A DNA stretch of 64,000 nucleotides from Galaxea fascicularis (GCA_948470475.1 OX419337.1:38965005-39029004), one strand, 5' to 3'; counted from the stretch's first letter, positions 1 through 14,844 are shown. Numbers and translations are program-made. Notes: a model not told the origin generated them from the sequence alone.

Positions 1-674
1 TTTGCTATTTCCATTTCAAGTTCCAATTCTTCTCCCGCAGCACGAAGAGCCTGTTTCCGCTTAAGCATCGACCTTTCAGCCTTTAGCTCTGCTAGACGGA
101 CTCTCTCTCGGTCTCTTGCGGACAACCTTGAACTTGCCTTAGACGATCGTTCAGATCCTTTGCTACTTCTTCCATCTAACTGATCAATCAAGCGGGCCTC
201 AGCCTGTGATATCCAAGCGTGTAATGGGTGTAAATATGCCATCATATCTTCGACCTTATCCTTATAATGGGCATGTTCATGGTCTTTATCCTTTTCCTGG
301 GTTAACTCTTCATAGTAAGCTGAAAAGGCTTCCCTGCACTGTTCGATAAGATCCTTCAAGATCACTGTTTCGTCCTTTACGAGGTGCAAGTTGTTAACAT
401 CAACCATTAGCTGGGTTATCTCAGTTCTCTTTCTGGATACAGATCGGACAGCATTTGTGTATTGCCGTTTTAGTCTGTTACGCTTTTCTTCTTGACCCTT
501 TTCTGTCAAATTTCGTCTTCGCGGGCCTAGAGAATCTGGTAATTCGCCAGTGTTTGAAGATTGACTCAGAAATGGTTCTTCCATTTTTCTGTCTGTGTTT
601 TCTTCTTCGAAATCCTCAAGGATGCCTGGAACATTGAAGTCGTCCGTGTGATCCTGGGAACTAGTTTCGGCCAT
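1..674 (-). CDS. Gag-like protein of a Bel/Pao-type LTR retrotransposon (N-terminal part, runs off the left edge)
   Basis: An open frame starts at the ATG complementary to 672-674 and stays open for about 224 codons to the window edge, so only the N-terminal part is seen. The protein has an acidic N-terminus, then a Lys/Arg-rich helical stretch, the segment SQAEARLIDQL, a Ser/Arg-rich linker (SERSSKASSRLSAR), and a charged coiled-coil-like segment (RVRLAELKAERSMLKRKQALR). From memory this order resembles the gag region of cnidarian Bel/Pao retrotransposons, where a protease and reverse transcriptase would follow to the left, outside the window. No protease or RT motif is in view, so the family call rests on resemblance. 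It could also be a domesticated gag gene. Confidence 0.55.
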   Translation of the reverse strand, partial: MAETSSQDHTDDFNVPGILEDFEEENTDRKMEEPFLSQSSNTGELPDSLGPRRRNLTEKGQEEKRNRLKRQYTNAVRSVSRKRTEITQLMVDVNNLHLVKDETVILKDLIEQCREAFSAYYEELTQEKDKDHEHAHYKDKVEDMMAYLHPLHAWISQAEARLIDQLDGRSSKGSERSSKASSRLSARDRERVRLAELKAERSMLKRKQALRAAGEELELEMEIA

Positions 675-3365
<2,691 letters not shown>

Positions 3366-3538
3366 GGGTGCATTCGTTTGAGGTAATCCAGATCAGGATC
3401 AATGATCCAAGATCACTCAGATCCTTGAGTATCAAAGGAACACTCTGGGCAAGGACTCCTCAGTTCATTTGATGCACCATGATCTGAGCGATCGTGAATC
3501 ATTGGTCCTGGTCTCGATCATCTCAAAGGAATGCACCC
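3366..3538. repeat. Fold-back MITE-like element, about 173 bp
   Basis: The left end GGGTGCATTCGTTTGAGG is matched by the reverse complement of the right end (GGGTGCATTCCTTTGAGA). The imperfect inverted repeat continues for roughly 60 bp on each side up to GATC-rich sequence, around a loop of about 45 bp. It has no coding capacity. The structure fits a non-autonomous DNA transposon; no clear target duplication was found. Confidence 0.6.
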
Positions 3539-4294
3539 TTTAATTTTGCTTTGAAAGAGACTTTTTAATTAATCAGTAAATAGTAATGGCTAAGTCTTCC
3601 CCTCCCAATCCCTGCCTACTCTACAAAATAGCAACAGGTAATTGTCAGGATGTCCTGGCCCAGGGCTGGGCACGTTAATAATTCAACAGTTCTTTTCCTT
3701 ATACCAGTCGTACGTTTTACACCATGATCCTTCATAGAACACTTACTGTCTAGTGAAAACACGAAACCCGATTTCAACCTTGCCTGCACACTCTAGTTTA
3801 ATACAAAAACTAAACTGAAAGAACGTTCTCCCCTGAAAAGGTTTCTTTACCACCTCAGAAGCTAAGTTTAATTGTGTATGACAACTCTATTTACAATACT
3901 GACGACAAGCATGCACTAGCATGTCGCTTTGCCAAAATTATTATACCTACCAGCACTCCGGCTGAAATGGACGAAATCAAATTTCTTCTCTCTGTAATCG
4001 CCTCAAAATTGGGGCAATACATTTGGTCGAAGCAGCCACTCATGACTGTTAGTTCTGTGTAGGACTAACACAGTGAAAAATTCCACTACATTTGCACACA
4101 GAATTTGTATATTTTTAGCTATTATCACTCGATCTAACGGGCCCTTCCCAGGAACCTTCGAGATACTAGGCTTGGTAGCCACTCTATCTCTTCTTAGTAA
4201 CCACACAATTACTCAGCAAATCGCCATCTTTCTCTCGGTGGTGTGCTCGTTATCCAGAAAAAAATTCCTTCAAGATTTGTGAAAGCCTACCAAA

Positions 4295-4912
4295 ATGTCT
4301 ATTATGGAATATAATGGCGCCGCCATCATAGCGATGGTTGGCAAAGACTGCGTTGCAATTGCAGCAGATCGACGTTTGGGCATTCAAGCACAGACATTGT
4401 CTTGCGACTTTCAGAAGGTCTTTCAGATGGGAGATAAACTGTTTCTCGGTCTTCCCGGCTTGGCAACTGACGTGCAGACTGTAGCTAACAGGATAACATT
4501 CCGCAAGAACTTGTACGAACTGCGAGAAAATCGTCAGATAAAGCCCAAGACGTTCATGAGCATGGTGTCAAATTTGCTGTACGAGCGGAGATTTGGTCCT
4601 TACTTCGTTGAACCCGTCATTGCTGGACTGGACCCGAAGACCAGCGAGCCTTACGTCGCAGCACTGGATCTTATCGGCTGCCCCATGGAGACGAAGGATT
4701 TCGTGGTGAGTGGAACCTGCTCAGAGCAGATGTATGGCATGTGTGAGTCGCTTTGGGAGCCTGATTTGGAACCCGATGATCTGTTCGAGACCATATCACA
4801 AGCTCTCATGAATGCGGTGGATCGAGATGCTGTTAGCGGCTGGGGAGGTATCGTGCATGTGATAGAGAAAGATAAAGTGACAACACGGACTCTGAAAGCT
4901 AGGATGGATTAA
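4295..4912 (+). CDS. PSMB3: Proteasome subunit beta type-3
   Basis: A complete 205-residue open frame in one uninterrupted exon matches the usual length of the beta-3 subunit. It begins [17 protein letters not shown] and contains the family stretches [10 protein letters not shown] and [12 protein letters not shown], ending near [11 protein letters not shown]. Beta-3 is a structural, non-catalytic subunit of the 20S core beta ring, and consistently there is no propeptide followed by a catalytic Thr. The start was chosen because the protein aligns from its first residue with beta-3 family members as I remember them. There is no intron, no frame damage and no obvious poly-A tract, so it reads as a functional gene. 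An ancient intronless retrocopy cannot be excluded. Confidence 0.95.
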   Translation: MSIMEYNGAAIIAMVGKDCVAIAADRRLGIQAQTLSCDFQKVFQMGDKLFLGLPGLATDVQTVANRITFRKNLYELRENRQIKPKTFMSMVSNLLYERRFGPYFVEPVIAGLDPKTSEPYVAALDLIGCPMETKDFVVSGTCSEQMYGMCESLWEPDLEPDDLFETISQALMNAVDRDAVSGWGGIVHVIEKDKVTTRTLKARMD

Positions 4913-4935
4913 TCTCAGAGAACTGTAATGTGTGT

Positions 4936-5001
4936 AATAATATAATAATAGTAATAATTATAATTATTATTATTGTTGTTGTTGTTGTTGTTGTTGTTGT
5001 G
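4936..5001. repeat. Compound TAA/TTG microsatellite
   Basis: An imperfect (TAA)n tract is followed by about nine TTG copies just downstream of the proteasome gene stop codon, probably in its 3' UTR. Confidence 0.85.
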
Positions 5002-7257
5002 TTTAGCGGTATATGAACAAGCTTGTTTCCAATAGGTGCACTTTTAACCTCATTTTCAAAACAAGTGCTGGAGAAAATCTACAACTTGTTGAATGAAGGA
5101 CTTTGCATTAGGCTTTGGAATAAGGCCAATGCAAACACAATAAATTAAGATATCCATTTTCACTTTCCAATTAAGATATCCGTTTTCATTTAATTCTTTG
5201 TGAAGAATTATTCTTCACAAAGAATTAAATGAAAAGCGGATATCTCAAAAGATTCACCATGCCCAGGTTATCATAAATGCAACATTTTGTACAGACCTGA
5301 TTCAAACTTCAATGAACAAAAAAGTTCAGAAGTCGCAGTTTTTACAAAGAAATATTTGGAAGTGTGGATGGTGTGTGCCTGCCACCTAGTGAGATCTCTT
5401 TAAACCTTTTATTTAGTCCAGTGTTTGAAAGTGACATAGATCTTAAATTATTGTGGTATGACTTTCCATTGAGTGTACAGTTTGATAACATTAGGACCCT
5501 TACACAGTGTAGTTGAGATGTTCCTCTTTAACTGTTTGAAGTCACCAACCCGTCCTTCCTTTTTTGTGACCCTTTACCCCTTAAAGAGTGATCATTGCGT
5601 AATTTCTCCGTATAGAAAAAAACAGCTCAGTCAAACATAAAGGTTGTGAGAAAAAAGGAAATGGTCAACAAGTAGTAGAAGTCTTGATTATTGAATCAGC
5701 TCAGATTCTCCTCATCATTAAAAGAGAAGATGTATGGAGAACAGTTTAGAGATTATACATGCTGATATTTTGGTTAAACTGATTTCCAAATCATTATCCC
5801 AGTATGTTGTGTCAGTGTATTTCAATTAAAGCGGTGTTTATGTCATCCTTCTAAGGAAATGCTTGATCACCAGGGAGGGGTCAGTGAGGTAAAAACAATG
5901 GGTTCTTTGTGATTGAACTGGTTCCACCCACCCCTGCCCCAGCAATGAATTGCACCAAAAACCCAGACACAACATTGTGTAGCCATAACTTCCTTTGTAC
6001 CTTAAAAACGAAGGCGTTTCTAGGCATGAAATTTTGCAACAAATTTGCCCTCTCGCATCTTGAAATTCTGGAACCAACGAAAACTGACGAAGCTCTAAGC
6101 GCAGAGTTTTGTGAGGAAAACTGTTCTCAAAGTGTAAACACGTCGTCTGCACAGATACACAGGGAAATGAGAAGACGTGCTTTTCGGAAAGCTCATAGCA
6201 GTAACCGAATTCATATAGGATAAGATTGCCCTAAACTGACTGCCTAAAGGGGTAAACAGGTCTCGAATGACAAGTCCGGCTGCACCGTAGGCTACCAAAA
6301 CAGCGATTTCAAATGAAGGTAAATGCTAAAGTGCTTTGCTTTCAATTTCGCGTTGCAACTGGCATAGGTCAATGCGGAGCAAAAGGAAGTTACCCTTGTG
6401 AGATCAATCGTCGCGGAGAAACGGAAACGGTATAGAAACAAACTAAAAGCTAGGTTTAGAAAAAGAATTTAGGGGACAGACACGATATCTTGTGGCCTGC
6501 TTAATGAAAATTCCACCTGAATTGAGAAGAAAATGTTTAATTTAGATTGTGAATTTCAATTATTCACTTAAATCACTATTTCAAGTCTTCCCTGTAACAA
6601 TTCAATGGTTTTGGCAGTTCCTAGTATAGGATCAGACTTGTTTCATGCGAGGAAAGACGATAGTATTTATTGTTTTGGCTTTACGTGAGCGAACAAAGCT
6701 GGTGGAGTCCATTGGAAAGTCGGCCAAACAAACAAAGATAGTCTTTTGTTTATATGTATTGAGCAAGACTCGATCTTCCGATAATCTTTTTCGCTTAATA
6801 TTTAATGATGTCTAAAGAAGCAAGCTATATATCAGTTTGCGACTTCAAATAAACCGCAATAAAAAGAATTAAGTCAGAGATTTCGGGGGTAAAACATCCT
6901 TTTTACTGAATAACACGGCGTCATGTGGCGAAATGCATTTACTGTGCTAAACTCAAATGTTAGAAAAATTAATAAAAATGTTTAATATCTGCGTTTTTTC
7001 AGAACGAAATAAGCGAAAGCGCGAGTGACAATTAAAAAAACGCATTTTCCTGAGAAGACATATTTAAATTAATTTGCATCCTTTGGCTCAACCAAGTGAC
7101 TTATAGACGTGGAAATTTGCATATGACTGTAGTTAGCTAGCACCACGCATGTGTCGTTCAACGGCATGTGTTTTTTGACGGGTGAAAATAAAAAATACAA
7201 AAGGAAGTTCGCAAACCGGCGAGTTTGACGCGTGGCGATCGAAATTCGAGTGGAGAA
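5002..7257. other. Intergenic region with repeats but no gene
   Basis: An AATAAA near 5139 could serve the upstream proteasome gene. The stretch around 5984-6075 resembles part of the repeat at 14664-14760 (shared words such as CATGAAATTTTGCAA and TTTGCCCT), so it is an older dispersed repeat. The two overlapping 104-residue frames near 5838-6223 lie on opposite strands over this repeat and have no recognisable domain. The rest is AT-rich and unremarkable. Confidence 0.5.
5175..5244. repeat. Near-perfect 34-bp-arm palindrome
   Basis: The left arm starts GATATCCGTTTTCATTTAAT and the right arm ends ATTAAATGAAAAGCGGATATC, with almost no loop at TTCTTCACAA. This is either a small fold-back repeat or a cruciform-prone site in the 3' flank of the proteasome gene. 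Confidence 0.75.
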
Positions 7258-8220
7258 ATGCTTCGTCCTGAGCCGATAGCACTGAATTTAGAAATCCATC
7301 CCGATGCACTGGTGACGAATCAAGCTAGCAGGGCAGGGAAAACTCCTGAAGAAAGTCGCATTTTAAAAGCAAAAGATTACAAGCTGCCTATGCTTACAAG
7401 ATACCGTGAGGGCACCAGTAAGGAATCATTTTATTTCGTTCAAGTTGTATCTCCCAGCTTTGGTCGCGCAGCTCACCCAGAGGAATGTTGCCTCTCGGAA
7501 AAACAGATCATGGATAAAATTGGCAAGGCCCTCAACAACATGAAACCCAAACCACGATTTTTACTTGTGCATGGAAATTATACCAGTGCTAAGCCAGATG
7601 AGAAAGAATATTTCCCACAACTAGAGAGTTTTAAGTCTTCTTTTGAAAATTTGAGTCCGGAAATACCGGTTGTATGCGTATGTGGTCAAACGGATTGCGG
7701 TGGGCCACCCTCCTCAGCCGCCGTTGAAGCGTATCGGAAAACGTTCGGCGATGATTGGTTTGCATTCTGGGTGGAAGGCGTTCAATTTCTAGTCCTGAAC
7801 ACTTCGTACTACAACGTTTCTAGCGCCGAAATGAAAAGTTTAAAAGCTGAACAACAAGAGTGGCTTGAATCAAAGCTGTTGGAAGCTCAGGTGAACCCGC
7901 CTCAGCAAATAATTCTTCTACAATCCACACCATGGTTTTGCAAAACTATAGATGAAGCCAACGATGCCACCAACATCGACATAAGTGCTCGCCAACAAAT
8001 CGTCCCTAAACTTAGCGAAGCTAACGCGAAATATATCTTCGCAGGTCATTTGAATGGCAGTGGAAAGGACAAAGACTTAGAAATAATTCAAACGAATTCA
8101 TTGGGAAGAACGGATGATGCGGAAAATTTAGGTTTTCGTGTTGTGAAAGTGAAACCTGAGGGTGTTTCGCATAAATTTTATTGCGTTGACAACTCCCCTG
8201 TTGATCTTACAGAATTGTAA
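7258..8220 (+). CDS. CPPED1-like calcineurin-type phosphoesterase relative, probably catalytically dead
   Basis: A single-exon frame of 320 codons from the first in-frame ATG (7258); upstream codons in this frame begin with TTG and are not used. The order of motifs follows CPPED1: FYFVQVVSPSFG where the family has an F...DPQFG motif, FLLVHGNYTSA for the GDL motif, VCGQTDCG for GNHD, then GDDWFAFWVEGVQFLVLNT, which is strongly conserved, QSTPWF for QHIP, and AGHLNG for the GHYH motif. Nearly every residue that should bind the two metals is replaced, while the fold-defining stretches remain. It is therefore probably an inactive, retained paralogue that may act by binding. An AATAAA at 8437-8442 fits as its poly-A signal. 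The frame is intact over 960 bases, which argues against a decaying pseudogene. Confidence 0.8.
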   Translation: MLRPEPIALNLEIHPDALVTNQASRAGKTPEESRILKAKDYKLPMLTRYREGTSKESFYFVQVVSPSFGRAAHPEECCLSEKQIMDKIGKALNNMKPKPRFLLVHGNYTSAKPDEKEYFPQLESFKSSFENLSPEIPVVCVCGQTDCGGPPSSAAVEAYRKTFGDDWFAFWVEGVQFLVLNTSYYNVSSAEMKSLKAEQQEWLESKLLEAQVNPPQQIILLQSTPWFCKTIDEANDATNIDISARQQIVPKLSEANAKYIFAGHLNGSGKDKDLEIIQTNSLGRTDDAENLGFRVVKVKPEGVSHKFYCVDNSPVDLTEL

Positions 8221-9891
8221 TATATATTAGTTCTTTTTCAGCTGCACACGCCGGCAAATATGACTCTGCGAAGTTATGGATTTTAAATTCAAATATAGCA
8301 AGTTATTGACAACAGAAAATGCGAACATTAATTAGGCGCAAAGAGAAGGAAATTTAGAATTATTTCGTCGTGCATTGTAACAACGGAAACGCTCCTCCGG
8401 CAAAACAGGTCCAACATTTTAGCAGGTGTATTATCAAATAAACTTGTCAACTTAAGGTAATTGTGTTTATTGTATACTGACTGAAGAAAGAGATCTGATT
8501 TTCAAAAAACAATTTTAGGTACAAGAGAAGAATATCGATCAGCCACATATATCCGATAAATGGCGTAATTTTTACAACATCTAGCCGACAATGAATGACA
8601 GCAAGTATGTGCCTTAGCTTATTCAGGTTTGAATATTTGTTTTTATTATATTTTTTCTCGTATGGATTATGGTACATAGACTAAGTACCGGCTAAAACAT
8701 TCAAATGTAACTTTCTAAATTTCCCTCAGGGTCTCAGGTTGGTTTGATTGTCGCCTTCAATAAGTTTATGGCTGCTTTAGGTAACTCTAAACTGATTTAA
8801 TTTCCTGTACTTTAATTTCGCTCTCAAAATTATTAACATCCAATGTTAGTGAGCGATTATTACAAACTCGGGATTTCATTTTACAAAGCATAGAGGCTGT
8901 TCACGATTTTTTAGAATAGCTATGTGTATTGACTGATCTTTCCTCAGGTTTAGTTTCAATTTTCTGCGTCTTGATTAGGAGGCGCAACATGAACAAAAGC
9001 TTAGCAGGAATGTATATGTATTACCTAGCTCCAAATTGAATGCGGTGATTTCACTTCAAAATTCAAACTTTATTTTTGTATATTTTAGCTCCATCATCCA
9101 TCCCATCGAAAATAAGATCATGATAAATGGAGTGATAGGAGTCAGTTCGTTTTACTGCCATTGGCGGTTTGCTTGTGTTTCCTATGTATTATCATGATAG
9201 AAGACCGGTTCGATGAAGATTTAAAATTAAATTCAACCAAATTCTCTCTATATATTTGAAGAAAATAACTTGATTTAAAAAAATGCCTTCTAAAAGACGG
9301 TTTCGCTACTAAATTCCGATTAGTAACGGAGGGTCATAGAGAGGTAAAATCAATACCCCTTAAAACCCATAATTAGCCTTGTTTCGATCTCCATGGGAGA
9401 GTCTTTCCCTCTACGTTTTTCGTAATAAGGCTCGGTCTCTTTATCGCCTTATTATCGCTGGGTTTAGGACTGGCAAATTTCGCAAAAACTGCAGGGCAAA
9501 ATGTGTTCCATATCCTGAGAAAAAAAAAGATTTTGCGATCCAAACGGGACGTAACAGGTTTTGCTACCTGGTGGCTTGAATGTTCAGTAATGAGAATGAA
9601 AAAAAAGGATGGAAAGATAGAATTCACTGGACTGTACTGGATCCGATGAGACAAAGAAGAGGAAAGACTATGGGTGTCTTGGGAAGCCAAGAATTTTCTT
9701 CATTACTCCTTCCAGCTCAGCCCAAGCTCTCCTATACACACGACACTAAATATACAACATGTCAATATTCCAACCAGACCGCAGGTGGCACTTTAGTAGA
9801 AAATAGGTTTTAAAAGACCGAAAACCAAGACATCACATTTGTGCTCATTAACAACTCGGCCGGACGGATACCTAACCGGTTTCCATCCAGA
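8221..9891. other. Intergenic, no gene recognised
   Basis: The stretch is AT-rich. Short frames near 9373-9813 overlap each other on both strands and show no domain. Nothing else is supportable. Confidence 0.5.
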
Positions 9892-10892
9892 TTAACCCTT
9901 AAAAGCCCAACTACGCATATATGCGTTGTAAATACCATTACTACTTTTGATATTTGTTTCTTGTTGAACTTAAGAGTCAACATTACGAAAGTGTGTTCAT
10001 TGTGCCGACAGGTTGTTGTGACATCCATCGCAGCCTAAAACGTCCACAATGATTCCCGGTGTCCATTGCAGTGAACCGTTCTTAAGGCAACAAATCCCAA
10101 AAATCCAGCATTTTGCTCCAAGAGCAACACCAAAAAAGTGTCAATCCTTTAAGATAAAAACTTGCTCAAAAAATCAAAAGTTTGCGTTAACAACACACCT
10201 CAAAGCCAGATCTTGGTATTTAGCTGGAAAATTCCTTCTCACTGTATTTGCCGGCCCTTGTTGCTCCATTTGATGAAAGCCAGTGTCGAGAATACAACCG
10301 TTGCCTCGTTCATGCCCGAAAAGAATTCTGGGTAATTCCGCCATAACTCGAAAAGGGAACTCTTACCATTTCCATTTCAAAGAATTATTACACCCAGTCC
10401 TGCCACCCAGTCCTACCAGCAAAATATTGCGTCGGTTGAAAATTTTCCAAGTCAAAACTTGGCCAAATAGTCTTGGTAGGTCCTGGAAGCCATCCACAGA
10501 TGGGCCAGAGAGACAACTTCACTCGTGAACCCGCCAAACTTGATACAAACATCTTTGGCGTCCCAGTCTACATGAAACCACCTCTCACCTCTGTTTTCTT
10601 TCAGAGGCTTGCCTCTACCCACATTCCAGCTTAATGATGCCGACTTGTGGGCTTCTGCAGAGGAAAATGGCTCGAAAACACACTCATAAAGCAAGAAACC
10701 GAGCCGATTTGAACTCATCAAAACACGAACTGTTGATCTAGGTCACGTGATGCCCAAGTCTGAGCCCAAAGTGTCTCGAAACCGCTAATATTGTAATGGA
10801 TACTGTATATAAGGACAAACAAAGTGAGGCAAAGTTTGTCTCGCTAAATTACAAGTGAGAAAATAAGCAACACTTGGTCCTTTAAGGGTTAA
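9892..10892. mobile_element. Possible non-autonomous piggyBac-like element bounded by TTAA
   Basis: The left end reads TTAACCCTTAAAAG and the right end TCCTTTAAGGGTTAA, so TTAA flanks a short inverted repeat CCCTTAAA about 1.0 kb apart. piggyBac-type elements use TTAA as target duplication. No transposase frame is present; the longest interior frames are under 95 codons and unrecognised. The ends are short and could be coincidental. Confidence 0.3.
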
Positions 10893-12527
10893 AGTAAGTG
10901 GGAAACCTGATTACAACACAGCTCAAAACAGTAGCGTTTTTAAAGTCGTTCGTGGTAATTGTTCCCGCGCATCCCTACTGAGCACGAAATCCATGTCTTA
11001 AGGTTATGCCACGTCAGGAAGAAAGCTAAGCAAGTAAAAGGATGGTAACTGTTGCATTCCTTTCGTCTTCAGTTTACTCTCTTAAATTGTCTGTGACCCC
11101 TACGTTTCTTTCCAGAAACAGATTTTATTTACAATCATCTCCACATTGTCCAAAAATGAATAGAAAATCAATGTGGCAAGTCAAAAAAATTCAAGATTTC
11201 TGTTCACAGGACATCGAATCCTGCCATCTTGCAGCTGCAAGGCGCGTGAAAATATGGTCGCTAAATGCGAACTTGCTCTTTAAGGAGCCTTACCACTTGA
11301 CTAAATTCACTTAATAGGACCACTTAAACAATATTTGGCAGAGATCATGTCTATTCAAAGACTTAATTGCAATATTTTTGGGCTTACAGACACTGTGGCC
11401 TTATTCGCTGAGAAATCCGATTTTTTTTTTCAGATTTAGGTGTTCTCCCGGGCGTGTTCTCTCCAGAACGAAGTCGGTGATCCTCCATTTTTTTTACCTT
11501 TCTGACATAACTAACTCATCATCTTACAGTGGTAAAAGTCTCAGACAAAAATTAATGTTGGAAAATTTTCACGGGAACGTCCTTACACTGTAAGCCTAAA
11601 CAAATACTATCACTGTCATTGGCCACAGTTATTGTGATGAGTGACGTCATCAGCACAGGTCAAACTCTGATAATGGCCAGAAAATTAAAGAAAGAACATT
11701 TGCTAGGAAGCTCCTGAAGCATTAAACGTTCATTAAACGTTGTTTGTTCTTTTAAACGCACTTACCATTCCAAAGTCGGGTATTTTTAAAGCATTTCCGA
11801 TGGCACTGCACTTTGATGGTTTGGGAAAGATTGCGTGACCGAGTCACTTTCGGCTTGAATTGCGAACATGGCGTTGTTAATCACTTTGCTGGTAGTGTTA
11901 CTCGCGGTAAACTGCACTTTCTCAGCTCGAATTGCTGGTTTCATGACCTTTGGAGGTTCACAGTATATTAATATTCGGCACGTACTGGAAGAATTGGTCT
12001 CTCGCGGTCATGAGGTAAGTTTTGGGAACTAAACTGTTTATTAGATCTACCATTGGCAATTATTTAGGCTATGACATCAGAAATTCTTGATCGATTTCTC
12101 GATTTGCATGTGAATAGTGTCTATTGTTATCTGTCTCGTTCTTCAAACGATGCCGCTACAAGAAGACAATGGTGGACAGAAGTGGCCGGGTATTCTGAAG
12201 TTGCTCCGACCATTCTTAAGAGAAAATGCTTTGTCAAGTTTCGACCGTTCACATGGAAATTAGTAGTTGCTTTCGTGCGGAGCTACATGTAAATCTGATA
12301 TAAATGCTCGCGGAGTTTGAGAAGTACCCGTGAAGTATAAATACACCATGAGTGAACAATTCCGTAGTTGGTCAGCCTTTTGTGAAATGAAAGAATGAAC
12401 AAGGCTCTCAAACTCTTTTACCACACTGCATATTTGAGAACGGTCGTACACTTGACCTGTTGTATCTCAGTATCTTGTTGGGAACCCTGAGATTCTTAAC
12501 AAGCGTGACATCAAAAAATTGGACACC

Positions 12528-13920
12528 GGTCAGTATAGAACACGGAATACGGACTGCGGACTGCGGACTGCGGACTGTGTACTGTGACTGTGGACTGCGG
12601 ACTGCGGACTACGGACTGCGGACTGCGGACTGCGGACTGCGGACTGCGGACTGCGGACTGCGGACCGCAGACTGTGAACCGTGGACTACGGACTGCGGAC
12701 TACGGACTGCGGATTGCGGACTACGGACTCGGTATAAAACATTTCTTCATTAAATTTTAAACCTTATCGCGGTGTATATTTCTTCCACGAGAATCTAAAC
12801 TAAGAACACCAAACTAGTTATAGTATCTCTGCGAAAGCATGCTCTGCAAATCGATTTAATAGCAAGCCAGATCAAATGTTTTCGTTTTTATTCCAGAGCA
12901 AATACAAAGGCCAGTTACCTTCATCCTCGGAACAAGAACTGCCGACGATCACTACATCGGGGTTGACTTTCTCTTTAACACAAAAAAATACAGACGAATA
13001 AGGACCACAAAACAGCCAAAATATGGAAAATTCAAACTAATGTTTTCCCTTATCAGCACAAAAACAGGCACTAAGCCACACTACTTGCATAGTAAAATCA
13101 TTTAGCTTTTTTTAAATCAAAATTGTGGAAAAGAGAAGAATTATATAATGAGCCGTGGGACTTACCTTCGACGCCAGCCATCTTGGAGCGATCAAAGAGA
13201 GTGCATTTATTACCACGTGACATTTATGGCGCGAAAACAAGTTTCCATGTGACATTTACGGCGCGAAAAACCATTGTCTATGAACTTTGGTTACGTGACA
13301 GCCTGTATTTTCACCATTTGAAGAACATTTTACCCACTCGTAAATGGTTTGAACCCAGGAGTCATGTCATAATTAAGTGAAGTACGATCGTCCGGGTGAG
13401 TGTAGTCCTGAGAAGGACTGTTTGTGATGACATTGACTGACGTTTCGACAACCTGAGCGGAAGTCATCATCAGAGTCAAGTGATTTGTGTAACGTCAGAA
13501 GATGGTATAAGTACTCTGGTCGTTGATGTGATTGGTCAACGAAGTCGTGATGTTATTGGTCGACTGTCAGTTAAGCCTAGTTGTCATTGGCTGTGAAGAC
13601 TGTACACAGTTCTTCTTCTTCTTCATCTTCTGACGTTACACAAATCACTTGACTCTGATGATGACTTCCGCTCAGGTTGTCGAAACGTCAGTCAATGTCA
13701 TCACAAACAGTCCTTCTCAGGACTACACTCACCCGGACGATCGTACTTCACTTAATTATGATTTTACCCACTCTAAGGTATTTAACTGTGTTTTAATCCC
13801 TAGTCCATATTTTATACCTCAGTCCGTGTTTTATACCCAGTCCGCAGTCCTAGTCCGTGTTTTATACCCAGTCCGTAGTCCGTAGTCCGAAGTCCGCAGT
13901 CCGTGTTTTATACTGACCGT
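12528..13920. mobile_element. Fold-back element whose inverted ends are 7-bp tandem repeats
   Basis: It lies in intron 1 of UGT gene 1. The left end GGTCAGTATAGAACACGG leads into many copies of GGACTGC (to about 12735). The right end is the reverse complement: GCAGTCC copies leading to CCGTGTTTTATACTGACC. The decamer ATTGGACACC occurs immediately before the left end (12518-12527) and immediately after the right end (13921-13930), consistent with a target duplication. No transposase is visible, and a second fold-back repeat is nested inside. Confidence 0.6.
13367..13761. repeat. Nested MITE with arms of about 125 bp
   Basis: The left arm begins TCATAATTAAGTGAAGTACG and the right arm ends in its reverse complement. 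The arms are almost perfectly complementary over about 125 bp around a roughly 120-bp centre. It sits inside the 7-bp-repeat element, so it inserted later. The 78-codon frame over the right arm is not a gene. Confidence 0.8.
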
Positions 13921-14057
13921 ATTGGACACCAGTTAAGTTGAGTTACACTGGTAGAATCTGAATCATTCACAAATGTTACATTGGTCGTCAGCTTTGATTC
14001 ATTCACCAGGCTAAACATATGCAGAATATCACTTTCTATTTTATATCAGAAATCTTA

Positions 14058-14365
14058 TGCACCTATCAATGTTAAGCCCTAGGGTGGGGGACGAATAGAC
14101 CACCGGATATTGACTGAGAGGAGCTTCCCCTGATTAGGGATTTTGACATTTACGTGTTGCTTCAGGGTCGGGAATTTGCCCCATGGTCGGGAACTCTGAT
14201 AGAAAAAGTTACCCCAGGGGCAAGAAATTGACATTCAGTAGGTCGGCCTGGGGATAGGAAATTTGACTCTGGCTTCCATGAAAATGTCAAATTCCTCGAG
14301 TCTGTTTCCTCTCCCTCCCTCCCTCCCCCCCCCCCCCACCCTAAGGCTTAACATTGATAGGTGCA
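14058..14365. repeat. MITE with about 33-bp inverted ends
   Basis: TGCACCTATCAATGTTAAGC at the left matches GCTTAACATTGATAGGTGCA at the right, and both ends continue into a G-run or C-run. TTA stands on either side and may be the target duplication. It lies in intron 1 of UGT gene 1. Confidence 0.75.
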
Positions 14366-14622
14366 TTACAGCCAACAGTTGCATTCGTGTAGCCGTATCC
14401 ACCCATCCACTAAAACTGATACCCACCCGGTCCCCCTCCCACCCTTCCTCAGGAAGAAAGAACCTTTTTTTTTTTGCGGTAGTGGGTACGGCAACAAGTG
14501 CCGGCCTAATCCAACAGTAGCCCTCAGATGTTTGGGGCGAGCGAGAACGAAAAGAGACAAACTTTAGCGGGATGGGGAAGGGCAAGGGGAGGGTATAAGC
14601 AGTAACTGGCATAAGAGAACTG

Positions 14623-14844
14623 GGGCCTATTTCTCGAAACGTCCGAAACGCTTCGGGCGCATTTCGGGTGCCATAATTTCCTTCGTATCTTAAAAGACAT
14701 TTCCAGACATGAAATTTTGCAAAAAATTTGCCCTTTCGTATATTAAAATCATAGTAAAAGACCAGCTTTTTAGAATAAGCGGATCGTAGTTTTTGAAATG
14801 GCTTTTCGGGCCCAAAAAGTTTCCGAGGCTTTCGAGAAACGGGC
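14623..14844. repeat. Fold-back repeat, about 222 bp
   Basis: GGGCCTATTTCTCGAAACGTCCGAAAC at the left is mirrored imperfectly by the right end, which reads TTTCGAGAAACGGGC. The interior shares words with a degenerate copy near 5984-6075. A 221-codon minus-strand frame (14235-14900) spans this and the previous MITE and is rejected as a gene. Confidence 0.6.
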
